DNA of 64,000 bases from Papiliotrema nemorosa (GCA_032158125.1 JASKOT010000008.1:611855-675854), one strand, 5' to 3'; positions 49,936-61,850 are shown, counted from the stretch's first letter. The notes: generated by a model not told the origin, from the letters alone. Program-made: numbers and translations.

Positions 49936-52900
49936 TCAGAAGCCGAGGTCGTTGGAGGTGGATCCAAGCCACGAGGAAAACAAATCTGCTTCTCCATTGG
50001 AATCTCCTAAAAGTCAGATACAGGTCAGATGGAGGGCTACGCCGCTCAATACATGGGAAGCAAGGTGGGGCAGGACACCTTCCCATTGTTGCGTTGTGTG
50101 GCTCACCCGTGTGTGGCAACTCCCACCACATGGTAGGGTCGATCCAGGTTTGCCCAAAGTCGAATGCAGGCATCTCCTGCATCGTATCAGCGTACGAGCT
50201 CCGATATTGATTGCACTCACCTGTGCAGCGTTCGACTCGGACCCAATGGGCTGCCCATCGGGCGAAAAGTTGAGCGCGGCAGGTAGGTCGAAAGAGAACA
50301 TTGAAGGAGCCCCTGCGTCCGGCTCATACACCCTACTATCGGAGCTTGAGGGGGTGACCAACTCGGCGTCGCGTAAAGGCTCAACGGGGGTCGGTGATGT
50401 CATACGAGATGCAGGGGGCAGTAATGCATTGGCTCGAGCCTTGTCAATGATCTCGAACAATTGGGCAGAAAACTGATACCCGGGAACTAATCATCAGCTT
50501 AGCATTAAAGTCAGAATAACTAACATTGGGCGAGCATTTGGGCCAATTTGTACACATTTCGCCCGACTTGAGAAAGGTCGAGCTGGTCAGGGATGAGTGA
50601 CGCGAGAGATACGAGGCACTTGGCTGCAAAGGCGATGGCAATGTCTGCTGATGAGCGAAGCGACCAGGTCCGACACCCACGAGCAAAACGATTCTCTGCA
50701 TTCGGGTCAGCTTAGTAAGAACGAATATACCACACGCACCGCTGGCGAGACTTCCCTGGTTCGTCAGGTCCACTCTATATCTGCAAACCCACTGACCCAT
50801 TGTCCACAGGCCGCCAGGTGTATGAGCCGTTCTGCAGATTTGGCGGCTCGTAATAAACACTCCTTGCGAGTCTGGGATAATCGTTGTGCGTCTTTCCGCG
50901 TGCGTATGTGGAGGATCGCCCGATTATTCGTATTGAGACTAAAAGGTCAAGTCAAGAGTCTTGCGCCGTGCACTTACATGGCGAAGCACAGCTGGACAGT
51001 GACTACAATTAAGATCATTCTTGTCATCAACACGTACCAAGAAGACGGAAACGCTGATCCCCTCCATCATGTGTCTCTGTTCGTCAGTCGAGCACTTTCA
51101 CCTGTTGACGCACTGTAAAAGGCGTGCCAGAATTCCGACCATTCATCGGCCGCTCGATTAAAGTCTCGAAGCATCGGTACCAGCTCACCATGTGGACGAT
51201 GGAGTCCATGAGGTTGAGCTTCATGCAGCGGCGCTGTTATCAGTTGGAACTTCGGCAATGTGAAGCATTTCAGCAATCTGACGGCACCCACCACGCAGCT
51301 GGTGAATCTCCACCGCACCGATCAATCTACTGTCGGTAAGGTTAGCCAGAGGGTGGTCCAAGAGCCGCCGAGCGTATTTAGCCATATCTTGTCCAAAGTA
51401 GATAATCGGTCGACCATAATTGAATGCCATTCTACCGATCAGCACAGATTGGACAGTCTGTGCGTGCACCCACTCCATGGACATCTTCATGAGCTAGCAG
51501 TCAGTGCGGACACACTAGGTGAACGATAAAACTTACCCCTAGCCATACCCTCGCGCCAGCCATGAGGCGCTTTTGTCCCTCGCTGTGCAGATCGACATCG
51601 TGTTTGCTATTCAGCGCATCTGAGAGCCGGGGCAAGCAGTGCTGCAAACCTAAATCCATCCTGGCATCAGCTACGTCTCGTTGGACCGCTTGCCCCAAGC
51701 TAAGAGCGTGACCTGGACATCAGAGCGAGTAGATGCCATCGAGCGACAGAGTTGCTCACAGCCCAACTTCCAGCCGAGATCGCCCCAAGAAGCAAGAATG
51801 ACTGGTACGATCAGCTTGTAGCCGTACGAAAGACTTACCCATTGATTGGACCGTCTCCAGCTTGGTCTTGCTAGCCACTAGCGTTCGTGATGCTGCTGTC
51901 AGTTGTGAAGTCAGCATTGCCCTACCCATCCTCTCTGCCAGATCTCGAAAAGATTGTTGACGGGTGCTGGTAGTGCCTGAAAGTTTAGCAAATGTCTGCA
52001 GTTCTTCGGACCTACCCGCATCGTGTACCAGTTGTCCGACCATTAAGATGACCGTGATGGCAAAGGGTGATCGCTTCCTGAGACTGCGACATGAGAGTCT
52101 TTCACGCAACCACTCACTCATCCCAGGTATCTATGTCCCGATCAAAGACTGGCATGGCGATATGAGAGTGCTCGTAAAAACTGCTATTAGTGACCGCTTA
52201 GGCTCGGTGACTCACAGATTAAACATCCTTCGACCCCAGGCCTCATCGCACACACCAAGGGCGACTGGGTCCATGTCCATTTCAATGTCGAAACCTAGCC
52301 CAGGGTGGACGAACGACATCGATGACACGTCTTGCGCAGCTTTGTTGATCAACGGCTCTTCCAGGCGAGGTCTCTTTCCCGATCCACCCCCTTCATCCCA
52401 CGACTCGAATGCTAGCTGCCCTTCAATAACGTGTCCAGCGATAGCACTCTCCTGTAGCATATCTCCCATTTTTGGCACCAGCGTATTCTCGCCTGAATTC
52501 TCCCTGGTCCACGACGTCGGTCGTTCCAAGGAAGAGCGAGGATCCTCGTTATCAGGCAATGGTGAGGTAGAATCTTCGCCTGCGATCTTAGCGGTAACTT
52601 GATGCTCTACTCACGAGTAATGTCCGTGGGGAATTGAGGGATGTCGGATCGAGTGGAGCAGACTAGCTTTTGCCATGCCATCAGACTTTCCACCTTGGCT
52701 TCGAGATCTGCGAGCTTCTTCTCGTGTGATCTAGAGGGTATGGAAGGTCTGAGAGTTAGTAAGATAGCAGACGAGGAGGTCAAGGTGTCACTTTTGTATG
52801 AGTGTCGACTTTGCCTTGTCCCTTCTTTGATCCGCTACTTCGCACACTATACCCGTAGCCAAACATCTCTGACAAGGCGGGTCCTCCTTGCCCATGCACC

Positions 52901-53072
52901 TCACCTTCATTCGTCTACAGTTGAGCTAAAAGTCAGCTAGTCATCGAGGCGATGTCCACGAGCATCTCTCACACATGCTTCTGGATGGCATCAGTACAAC
53001 CTCGGGTAGCGGGGGATGGGACTGACGGGGCTCGCGAGGAGGATTCTGCCAGCTCGCTAGTGGATGAGCCAT
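49936..53072 (-). CDS. Zn2Cys6 transcription factor of the subtelomeric sugar region
   Basis: Fungal binuclear-cluster regulator of about 760 residues in 19 exons: 53072-53027, 52980-52973, 52925-52792, 52748-52615, 52579-52216, 52183-52118, 52083-52016, 51976-51839, 51801-51760, 51712-51537, 51493-51295, 51233-51114, 51076-51038, 51002-50978, 50938-50793, 50695-50525, 50486-50221, 50176-50107, 50006-49936. All phases close to a multiple of three. DNA-binding region ACLNCRRMKVRCM...PCQRCLATGIVCEV, joined through an 8-nt microexon that supplies the first Cys. Coiled-coil HEKKLADLEAKVESL follows, then the regulator middle domain (MPVFDRDIDTW, RKRSPFAITVI, YGRPIIYFG). The exon around 50793-50938 has an uncertain 3' end. 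Flanked by alpha-xylosidase and alpha-galactosidase genes, which are plausible targets. Confidence 0.8.
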
Positions 53073-53259
53073 AGTGGGATTACCAAAGTATCTTCCTGCT
53101 CAGTGCAGCAATCTAGCTATCGGAACACAATGGTCGAGCTGTGGTCAAAGGGTCATTTACAGTCAACGAGTAGGATCAACATTCAAAGTCGAGAAACGGA
53201 AACATCGGCGATCGGGCAGGCCGATTTTGGACACAATCGCCTATATGAATCTATATCAT

Positions 53260-55383
53260 CTACTGTCTACGCTGCAATCGGTACAGTCTGGCGCATGCAG
53301 TGTCTGGCAAGGTGACTCTGAGCGTAGACTTGTCACCATCCCACTCGGCTTTACTTGTAAACGTTGCGGGGAACAGCAATTCTACTTGAACGTCACCAGT
53401 CAACTCGATGGGCAACTTCATGAGACACTCTCCTCCTCGTCGCCAAACCATCACATAGGTCCTCTCCTCAACCTTCATGCCCAATGCAAGCCATGTTGAG
53501 CTCCAAGAAGGCAGACCCAATGGCCAGAACGGGACCGCTACGCGCAAATCGAGCCGTATCCCCTTGTACACATCCATGCCATGGTTCACCAGAGCCAATT
53601 GAGCGGGAGACAGCTGATCGAGTCTACCACTTAGATGAACTCGACCAAGGATGCTGTTGGCGATCGTGAGAGCATTCGTCTCGTCTGACCATGAGGGTTG
53701 AGGATACGCCCAGGAAGCGCTTTGTTCGGGTACAACTGCCGTCGGGATTGCAGCTGAAATGGCGGCATACAGTATAGGGTCCTCCTGGTCGCTCGTCGAC
53801 TGCAGTGTATGTACACCCAACATGGCATAATCCATGCGCATACCACCACTCGAACAGTTCTCGATCACCAGAGCTGGGTACCGGTCAAGCAAACCCTTGA
53901 CCCAAGCAAGGTATGCCACGCTGTGCCCTGCTTGTCCCTCGCCCGCACTGAAACAGTCGACATCAGTCCCCACGACGTGTTCAATGTTGTAGTCAAACTT
54001 GAAATACCCAACACCATACTCATCGACGAGTCGGCTGATCACTGCATCCATGCGTTGACGAACCGCTGGGTGTCGGAAATCCAAGTGATACCGGCCCTGC
54101 TCGACGATCCGCTTGCCATCTCGCTGGAGAAACCCTTCATATGGGAGGTTTTCGGCCAAGGAACTCCTGACCCCGATGACTTCTGGCTCAATCCACAGAC
54201 CTGGCCGCAAGCCCGTTTCGGTGATCTTGGACAAGAGCTTGTCAAAGCCAGAAGGAAAACGACGCTTGGACGGCTCCCACGCACCGACCTCGTCCCACCA
54301 GCCATTGTCATCGGCATACCATCCTGCATCGATAACAAAGTATTCTGCGCCCGAGTTGGCGACAGGTCCCAGTAGTGCAAGGATCTTGTCTTCAGTCGGG
54401 TCGCCGTTGAGACAGTTCATATAATCGTTAAAGATGATGGGGAGGGCAATGTGATCCTTGTGAGGGCGAATGATGAGCCGTCTATATCGGGTGATAACCT
54501 CGAAAGCTCGATCTATACTGGACGTATTGAGATGGGTCAGGGCAGAGTAGCAAGTCGTGAATGACTCGCCAGGCTCGAGGCGTATCCTCCAGTCGTGATT
54601 GCTCGCTTCCGGTCCTGTCGTCGCCAAGTAAAGACTATTCCCACAATCGCCTACATCTGCCCGCCATGCTCCATTGTTCTCCACTTGCCACAGCCAGAGA
54701 TCACTCCCCTTGCAGCTCCTCAACACGCCCATCGGCAAATGACCCTGAGTGGAGAATGTACTGCGATTGGTCAGACTGTGAAAGGTCATTGACTGGCGGT
54801 CGGGCCTTGTGACCGATTCGAAGCCCAGATTGTCGAGTCCGAGATCGGGGAGCGTATGCTCTACCCATTGCGCTTCGCGAAACCAAGAGTTATTGGCAAT
54901 AGACAAGGTGTATGTATCCCACCAATGGTCGTCGTTGGCGAGGCCACCAATGACGACGCTGCTGATTTGGTGCACTACGCGAGCAGATGTGTGATCATTT
55001 CGAAGTGATGCTCGGCACCGTACTACAGGGACGATTTTGCACAGCTCAAAATGCGCGATGACGGCCATGGCCGTCTTGTCATCGACCATTTCCACATCGA
55101 GTCCTCTAAATAGCCCATTGTCGGAAGTCCGGTGCGACCTATACCTCAGTCGTCGACTTGCTGCAGATCCGATGAGCGATTTGGCGGTCTTGGGTCCAAA
55201 GTTACCTTCTCCATCAACTCTGACCTCGGCCAAAGGTGGATACGACTCTTTGATCGGGTGAAAATGTCTGTCGGCTGGAACCGGGCCGTCGAGGGGAATG
55301 ACCTGTTCGAGGTATGGGTAAGAGTCGTCGGGCGTTATTATGGTCACCTGCACCGCCGAGGTGGCTACTGTGATGCGTCCCAT
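53260..55383 (-). CDS. GH36 alpha-galactosidase, intronless
   Basis: Releases terminal alpha-galactose from melibiose, raffinose or galactomannan fragments; 707 residues from the ATG at 55383, the first in-frame ATG (the frame is open 18 codons further upstream without one). The TIM-barrel motifs are clear: PIIFNDYMN, EYFVIDAGWYADD, GLWIEPEVI, the nucleophile Asp464 in YFKFDYNIEH, and IENCSSGGMRMDY, then an acid/base region at SGRLDQLSPAQ. No signal peptide, so probably intracellular, acting on imported oligosaccharides. A 2.1-kb gene without any intron is exceptional here and hints at acquisition from bacteria. Divergent from an MFS sugar transporter gene with a 220-bp shared promoter; free galactose would enter the GAL pathway. 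Confidence 0.92.
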   Translation of the reverse strand: MGRITVATSAVQVTIITPDDSYPYLEQVIPLDGPVPADRHFHPIKESYPPLAEVRVDGEGNFGPKTAKSLIGSAASRRLRYRSHRTSDNGLFRGLDVEMVDDKTAMAVIAHFELCKIVPVVRCRASLRNDHTSARVVHQISSVVIGGLANDDHWWDTYTLSIANNSWFREAQWVEHTLPDLGLDNLGFESVTRPDRQSMTFHSLTNRSTFSTQGHLPMGVLRSCKGSDLWLWQVENNGAWRADVGDCGNSLYLATTGPEASNHDWRIRLEPGESFTTCYSALTHLNTSSIDRAFEVITRYRRLIIRPHKDHIALPIIFNDYMNCLNGDPTEDKILALLGPVANSGAEYFVIDAGWYADDNGWWDEVGAWEPSKRRFPSGFDKLLSKITETGLRPGLWIEPEVIGVRSSLAENLPYEGFLQRDGKRIVEQGRYHLDFRHPAVRQRMDAVISRLVDEYGVGYFKFDYNIEHVVGTDVDCFSAGEGQAGHSVAYLAWVKGLLDRYPALVIENCSSGGMRMDYAMLGVHTLQSTSDQEDPILYAAISAAIPTAVVPEQSASWAYPQPSWSDETNALTIANSILGRVHLSGRLDQLSPAQLALVNHGMDVYKGIRLDLRVAVPFWPLGLPSWSSTWLALGMKVEERTYVMVWRRGGECLMKLPIELTGDVQVELLFPATFTSKAEWDGDKSTLRVTLPDTACARLYRLQRRQ

Positions 55384-55603
55384 GTTGGGAGCTGAAGTCA
55401 GATGCAAACCTGCATTCTTGAAGTCTACTGCATCCAAGGCGGATGATTAGGCAAGAAACCTCCGGTCAGCGTCCCATCGCCTCGGACCGAGATCGGCGGC
55501 CGCGGCCTGCCAAGACTGGACTGCAATGATATGCAGCTCAATCGCGTGGCTATAAAGCCCCGCACCATGTCGAGTCAGGCCCCACTCATCTAATCAGACC
55601 ATT
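55384..55603. promoter_or_regulatory. Divergent alpha-galactosidase / sugar-transporter promoter with CGG palindromes
   Basis: Contains TCGGACCGA at 55482-55490 (CGG-N1-CCG) and the palindrome GGCCGCGGCC at 55498-55507. Inverted CGG triplets are the usual half-sites of Zn2Cys6 regulators, one of which is encoded next to the alpha-galactosidase gene. Confidence 0.45.
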
Positions 55604-57665
55604 ATGTTTCTCAACGAAAAGGAAGATGCAACAAACGTCGCGGCGGTGTCGGGTCATCGTTCAGAGGTCGTCGCTGCGGCAATGGCCGTGGTCAATGAGG
55701 AAAAGTCGCTTTCATTCCGACAAGCATTCAAGATGTACTGGAAGGCAGCTGCATGGAGCGCCCTCCTCAGTACTGCCTTGGTCATGGAGGGTTATGATGT
55801 TGGGATTGTGAGTAGCTGGAATTGAACACCGTTGACCTCAGGTCAACTCATTTTTTGGTCACCCAGCTTTCAAGGAACGGTTCGGTAGTCGAACCGCCGA
55901 AGGTGTCCTATACATCCCCGCCAACTGGCAATCGGCCATCAACAACGCAGCTACCGTTGGACAGGTCGTTGGGTTGACATTCAACGGGTGGGCTCAAGCT
56001 CGATTCGGATCTCGACCTGTGTATATCGGGGGAATGATCGCCATGATCGCCGCGATTTTCATTCCCGTCTTTTCAACGAGCTTGCCCATGCTGTTTGCCG
56101 GTGAGATGATCTGCGGTATACCTTGGGGTATTTTCCGTAAGTCTTCCAGTAGGCATGGAATGTGTCTGAATACAAGAAACACTGTCTACCGCGTACGCTT
56201 CTGAGATTTGTCCGATTGCTCTTCGAGGATATCTCACCAGTTATGTCAACATGTGTTGGGGAATGGGTAGGTGAACTGAGGTCTTCCTGTCTGACCAAAA
56301 GGCTTGTTCCTAGCAGCAGGCGTCGTTAGAGCTTCTTTGGTCATAGAGTCCAACTGGGGTGGGTTATTGCTCAAACCTTGCACCCGTGCGCTTACTCTGT
56401 AGCCTGGAGAATCCCCTTTATGATCCAGTGGGTCTGGCCGGTACCGCTTCTCCTTGTTGGCTACTTTGCTCCAGAGAGTGAGTCGCGACTGCATCCACCT
56501 ACTGATTCCAGGTCCCTGGTTTCTTGTCAGAAAGGGCAGAGTCGACGATGCCAAGCGGTCGCTGCGACGTCTGGCCAGAGAGGGCCACTATACTGAAGAA
56601 CGATTGGAGCAAGAGATTGCCCTTATGCAGCATACCAATGAGATGGAGATGGCCGAGATGAAGGGTGCTGGCTACCGGGAATGCTTCCGAGGCACAAATG
56701 CCAGGCGAACCGAGATTTCCTGCGTTATCTGGATCATTCAATTCTGTTGTGGTCAACCGATTTGTGGATTCGCTACGCAATTGTAAGCCTGCATTTATAG
56801 CTTGGCTGATATCAGTCTACAGGCCGCTGGGATGACCACTGTCGCAAGTTTCGACCTTCAGCTCTCGATCAACAGCATGTATGTCGTCGGGACACTGTGG
56901 TGAGTTGTCTCTGTTCATCACTGGCACACCGCTGATGATAGCTCGTGGATATGTGAGCCAATCGTGTACGCTTGAACGTCTACTTACGTTCAGTCATGAG
57001 CAGAGCCGGTCGACGAACAGTCTACATGACCGGATCTGTGATTCTCGGTCTCTTCCTCTTGATCATCGGTATCCTGGGCTTCTTTGTCGATCGATTACCC
57101 AAGGTTGCCTACGGTGTCGGGGCATTGATGATCCTGATCCAATTCACCTTTAATGTCACACTTGGTCCCGGATGTGAGTGCACTGCTACGAACACGCTGC
57201 TGATCGTAGGCTACGCCATCATCGCTGAAGTCCCGGCGACTCGAGTCCGAACTCACACCATTGTCGTTGGACGTACAGCTTATCTGTTGTCGCAACTGGT
57301 CGTCAATCAGCTTGTTCCCCGGATGCTGACGCCCGACGCATGGAACTGGGGTGCCCGCTGTGGTCTCTTTTGGTGAATAGACGAGACCTCCTCATACTGA
57401 TCCCCAGGTTTGGCACCAACATACTGTCCCTTGTGTACTCGGACTTCCGGCTGCCAGAGACCAAGGGCAGGAGCTATGGAGAGCTCGACGTGCTATTTTT
57501 CAAAAAGGTCCCCGCTAGAAAGTTCAAGACTACCGCTGTCGACGGTGAGTCCCAAGCGATGCTTGATACTGATTTCCAGAGTTTGATAATGAGCCGACCG
57601 GGCCCGTGGCTCATGGTGATGTGGAGGACTCCGAGGTCAAGGCGGAAATTGCGCACCGAGAGTAG
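55604..57665 (+). CDS. MFS sugar transporter (alpha-glucoside / oligosaccharide permease type)
   Basis: Twelve-segment sugar porter, 550 residues. Exons 55604-55807, 55842-56136, 56177-56266, 56302-56358, 56403-56477, 56512-56782, 56816-56899, 56942-56952, 56994-57173, 57210-57372, 57408-57544, 57580-57665. Motifs: ALVMEGYDVGIVNSFFGHPAF, SEICPIALRGYLTSYVN, the PESPWFLVRKGR sugar-porter signature, GRRTVYM and the C-terminal LPETKGRSYGELDVLF. These match fungal maltose/alpha-glucoside permeases. An 11-nt microexon (56942-56952) is needed to connect the segments before GRRT. Divergent from the alpha-galactosidase gene, so it may import its substrate, such as melibiose or raffinose. Confidence 0.9.
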
Positions 57666-58022
57666 TAAGCCACAAGCAGATGTGGGGTACCTGTAGATCT
57701 TGGGCACATGCTGGACATATCGATCGGGCGATTATTGTATCAACGCCAAGATCTCTGTCTAGCATGTATGGCGTTTTCACCGAAGCAGATGAGTGATAGA
57801 TCTCGATGAGATCCCTCCAGGAGCTATTTTGAGACCTTAGCCAACGCCTTCCAACTTAGAAGTGTAAGGTCTTATCATGCTCTTGCTTGGAGAGAATCGA
57901 CCGATCTACAATAAGGGCTCATGTTTCGGTCACGACGGCGCTAGTCCTGTGGACCCGGCGAGAATCCCGGGAAAGTTGCATCCCGTCCTACAGATCACAG
58001 TGCACATATAACTCCCCTCGGA

Positions 58023-59568
58023 ATGGTGCCACCTCTCGACAAATCCCACGCGATGCTTTTCCATCTCATCCCATGGTTAGCCACCATAGGAGCTGCTAAA
58101 GCAGGCCTGATCAAGAGATGGCCTGGTCGAGGCGAGATGACCATTGATGTCAATGATCGCGGTGTGTTGTCATGTCTAGGATCCCCACGATTATGGCCTA
58201 CATCTGCTCATACACAGATGCTCTCCTCGCAGCCGGCAAGGGTCTCGCAAAGACCGTCATGTGTGAGTTGGTCCAACTTGCTAGATCACTGAGTCCAGGC
58301 CGATACCCCAATGATCCCCCAGGCCTCTTCGAAACGACTCACAACTCCCAGACAGTGAATTGGTGGCAGACAGCTATTGCTTGGACTAGTATGATCAATC
58401 ATTACGAGACCACAGGCGATTATTACGATCCCGACCAAGTGATTGACAGTATCAAGGTGGGTCAAATCTGAACGACGTGGTTGACGGACAGTTGAATCAG
58501 GGTGCCCATTTTGACTACGAACCCGCTTGGGCAGGTATTGAGAACGGAGAGGGCAACGATGACGAGGGGTGGTTTGCAATCATGAGTGAGCCACTCAAAG
58601 GTCGTTTCTGACAGCAGGCATCGCCGGCTACGACACATTTGGCAACGGGACATACGGTGTCGATTGGCTAGGAAACGCTGAGAATGCCCATTACATGATG
58701 TCGCGATACTGGGCAAACAGCTCTGCTGAAGCTGGGTGCTTGTGCGGGGGAGGGTGAGTTGTGTTTGGTATTGTTTGCACACAGACTGACTCGATCAGTA
58801 TCAGATGGCAGCAGGATGTAAGCAGTCTCTCAAGACTGAGCTCACCAATAGCCGGCAGACCCAGGATGGCCATACCTCAACTCGATCACGAATGGTCTAT
58901 ACTTCTTGCTCAGCGCGCTTCTCTACGAGCGGACCAACGATACATCCTACCTCGATTGGGCGCAAGTGACTTATGACTGGATGAAGAATACAAGCTTGAC
59001 AGAGGGGTACCAAGTGTACGATGGGATCACTGCGCCCAATTGTACGCGGGATGTTGGAGGTGGAATGAGACGATTCTCCTATCTCCCTGGTATGTGACTC
59101 TGCATCGTGACGACTAACACTCAGCGGGACTTATTGGAGGGACTGCTGTCCTGTATAATGCGACGGGTGACGCATACTGGAAGAGCGAAAACACTGTGAG
59201 TTGCCGGATTGAAGCCGTTCTGATTTTAGCAATTCATTCAAGGTGTCAAAGACTACTACACCAATGGCACCTCTGTCCTCATCGAGCCCACGTGTACTTT
59301 TGACTCCGACTGCTTGGCAAAGAACACTATCGGACTCGACAGGACGGTCTTCAAAGGCATTCTGGTCCGGGAGCTCGCTCGGTCCTACAGCATCATCCCA
59401 AACCCTACATCCAAGGAAATGATTCAAGACTCTCTCACCGGAATGGTCAAGAACTGTGACTCGGACTGGCAATGCGGATACTTCTGGGAGGGCGTGGACG
59501 ATTTGCGAAACACCACGATGCAGTTTCAGTCGCTCGAGCTTGTCAACGCGGCTCTTGTAGTGGTATAG
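58023..59568 (+). CDS. GH76 family glycosidase (alpha-1,6-mannanase type)
   Basis: Secreted or wall-bound enzyme of family 76, which cuts alpha-1,6-mannose backbones; 409 residues from the ATG at 58023 (399 if the ATG at 58053, right at the signal peptide, is used). Exons 58023-58161, 58218-58262, 58299-58456, 58501-58585, 58618-58753, 58799-58817, 58852-59089, 59125-59195, 59230-59568. A signal peptide MLFHLIPWLATIGAAKAG, then TIDVNDRDALLAAGKGLA, NWWQTAIAWTSMINHY, the catalytic Asp pair in EGNDDEGWF (about 134/135), CLCGGGIRWQQD and NSITNGLYFLLSALL. A 19-nt exon encodes the IRWQQD part. An apparent frame break near 58165 disappears once the intron 58162-58217 is removed. Exon 5 has a tandem CAGCAG acceptor. 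Confidence 0.87.
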
Positions 59569-59691
59569 GTACTCTCGACCTTTAATAATAAAAAATATGG
59601 CATGTATTCAGGCGTTCATGCATTCCAAGGTCTACTTGCTGGTAATAACTTCTTGCATTCTCTGTGATTGGCTGAATGTCGTATCACATAC

Positions 59692-61149
59692 TCACCCGAC
59701 AAAGCTGACGAGCGAATATGCAGGGACCGTGGCCGAGACCTTGCCCTTCCTCGCGGGAATAGCAGCACTCTGATGCAAATCACACTGGTTGTTTGTGGTG
59801 TATTGCGTGACCGGTCCCGCGACATCGAGCGAGATGGTAGCATCTTGGGTGCTGTTGTTGATCACCTGCACAGCAACCTTGCCATCGGTGTTGATAAACG
59901 CCGATACAGTCAGCGCAGGGTTGTTACTCGAGGCCTCGATCCTTCTGGCTCCTGGTCGGACAAACTTGCTAAAGGAGGCGAAAGCCCAAAACCGCTTGGA
60001 TGGGATCACCTCGTCTCCTTGAAGAGCGATCAGCGCCGAGTTCCCGAGCGCCGCTTCAGCCCCGATCCAATAGAGGAAGGCCGAAACATTAGCCTGGACG
60101 AACGCGGTTTGGATTCGACCAGCCCAGGTGAGACCCTCGCCCTGGGATCCATTGTTGTAAAATACGGTTGGAGTGAATTGACCCGTCAAATCGGCCCATT
60201 CGGATTGCCACGTCTTTTTGTCCGTACTGAGAGGATACGTGGGAGCCGACGCGTACCCATGGGCAGTGATGACAGAGAGGTAGTCTGAGGCCGACTTGCC
60301 GTCCTCCCCAATCGCATTGAGCCCTTCCATATTGGCTTCCTGCTGATCCCAGCCGAAATTGTCGCAACAAGTCAGCTTGACGTCTACACCTTTATTTTCG
60401 ATCGTCTTGCCGAGGAGCTTGATAAAGTCGGCGGATTGGGTCCCGTTGCTCAGCATCGAGGCGTATTTCGTGGTATAGGCCGGCTCATTGTAAGATCCTA
60501 GATAGCTGATATCAATACCGGAGGATTTGTAAAATTGCACATATTGGATGAGGTAGTCGGCATAAGCTTGTCGCCAGTCGCCAGAGAGACAGGCCTCTCC
60601 CGGAACTCCGCAGATGTAGCCGCCATTATTCTCGTCCTCTGGGGATCAGGTAAGATACTCTTGACTACTCACGGTTGGTCTTCATAAACCAAGGAGCCGA
60701 CCACGCATTGGCGTAGACATATGGGAGACCCCTCTGTACCGCTTGCTGAGACAAGGGGAACTGGCCAGTGTTGTACCGGTCCCAGGTGTACTGCGGAGTA
60801 GCCTCTGGGGATCCGGGGTTGGACAACTCCTGACATCAGTCATGTCTCACATAACCCTCACAATGGTGGTCATATTGGAGTGAGCGGTCGAGTTGTTGGA
60901 CCCGATATCATTCCTCAAAATGGTGAACCCTGCCCCCTTGTTCACGTCGAATAGTAGATCCAAGACGAAAGACTGGTTGGTCGAGGACAACCCCTGCCCC
61001 CCGAGCACATCCTCTGCACGGCTGAAAGCCTCTGAGCACCCGAATCCATCGACTTCTTGATACTGCTTCGTGATGTCCACCGAGATGCAGGCGGTGGAAG
61101 CGGGGAGAGCGGCTGCCGTAGCGACAGGGAGCAGGAGAAGAGCAAGCAT
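59692..61149 (-). CDS. Secreted GH30 glycoside hydrolase (endo-beta-1,6-galactanase-like)
   Basis: 463 residues, exons 61149-60862, 60829-60673, 60638-59692. A signal peptide MLALLLLPVATAAALP leads into QYQEVDGFGCSEAFSRAED, the family's N-terminal strand. The acid/base Glu200 is in LGSYNEPAY and the nucleophile Glu295 in WQSEWADL. A C-terminal beta-sandwich follows (NPALTVSAFINTDGKVAVQVINN). Fungal GH30 proteins of this type cut beta-1,6-galactan side chains of arabinogalactan, others beta-1,6-glucan; the sequence does not settle which. If galactan is the target, its product would again feed the GAL genes. Confidence 0.9.
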
Positions 61150-61850
61150 GGTGTATGCTCTTGCACTGTCCCATCGGTTTGATTATTTGTACCATGAGCG
61201 GGGCATTTTCGGGGTGTTGGATGCTCCGTACACAGTATGGCAAGTCCCTCTGCAACGGTCATAATAGCTGTAAGGGCGGGCCGGGAAGCTATTCTTGTAC
61301 TCGTAGTCTGGCGCATCTGAATTCTTCACAAATTGCTGGTAATAGTTAGTGACCTTCGGTGACTGATTGATCATAATGAGTTACATCTTGGAATAGCAAC
61401 CTCCAAAGTCAAGGGGGTACCTTAATAATTCGGTCCATGTGCTCTAAAACGCCGTAAACGATCCGAGCTAGCAGTCGGATCTCAGTACATCCGGCTGCCG
61501 GCTCAGACGGGCCGATTGGGATGTATGCTCATACGTCCGCGTCGGTTGCGAGCATCGACAGGTTTTCGGTGAATTGAAAGAAGCCATCTTTGTCACACGG
61601 TGTCACAGAATAAGACCTCGCCCTGTCCGCCAGAGCGACCCTTTGGACAATCAAGCGCGCATATATGACCAAAAAACCAGCCATGGTACATGCAAAAATG
61701 ATTGAAGCAGGAGGAACAAAAAGGACGATATGAATGGTCTCCGCATCTCGTCGTAAGATCATACAAGCTCAGAACTTGGCGGATTTTGGCAGATAGTCGC
61801 CATGAAATCAAAACCACTCTCACGCTGTGCCACAGTAGACTCTACCCTAA
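61150..61850. other. Intergenic region
   Basis: About 700 bp that hold the GH30 promoter and the 3' end of the dehydratase gene. AT-richer than the rest. Short open frames match nothing known. Confidence 0.4.

Noticed and set aside
58160..58220. Apparent frameshift near the start of the GH76 gene
   Set aside because: An ordinary 56-nt intron (58162-58217) gives the expected TIDVNDRDALLAAGKG sequence, so no break is needed.
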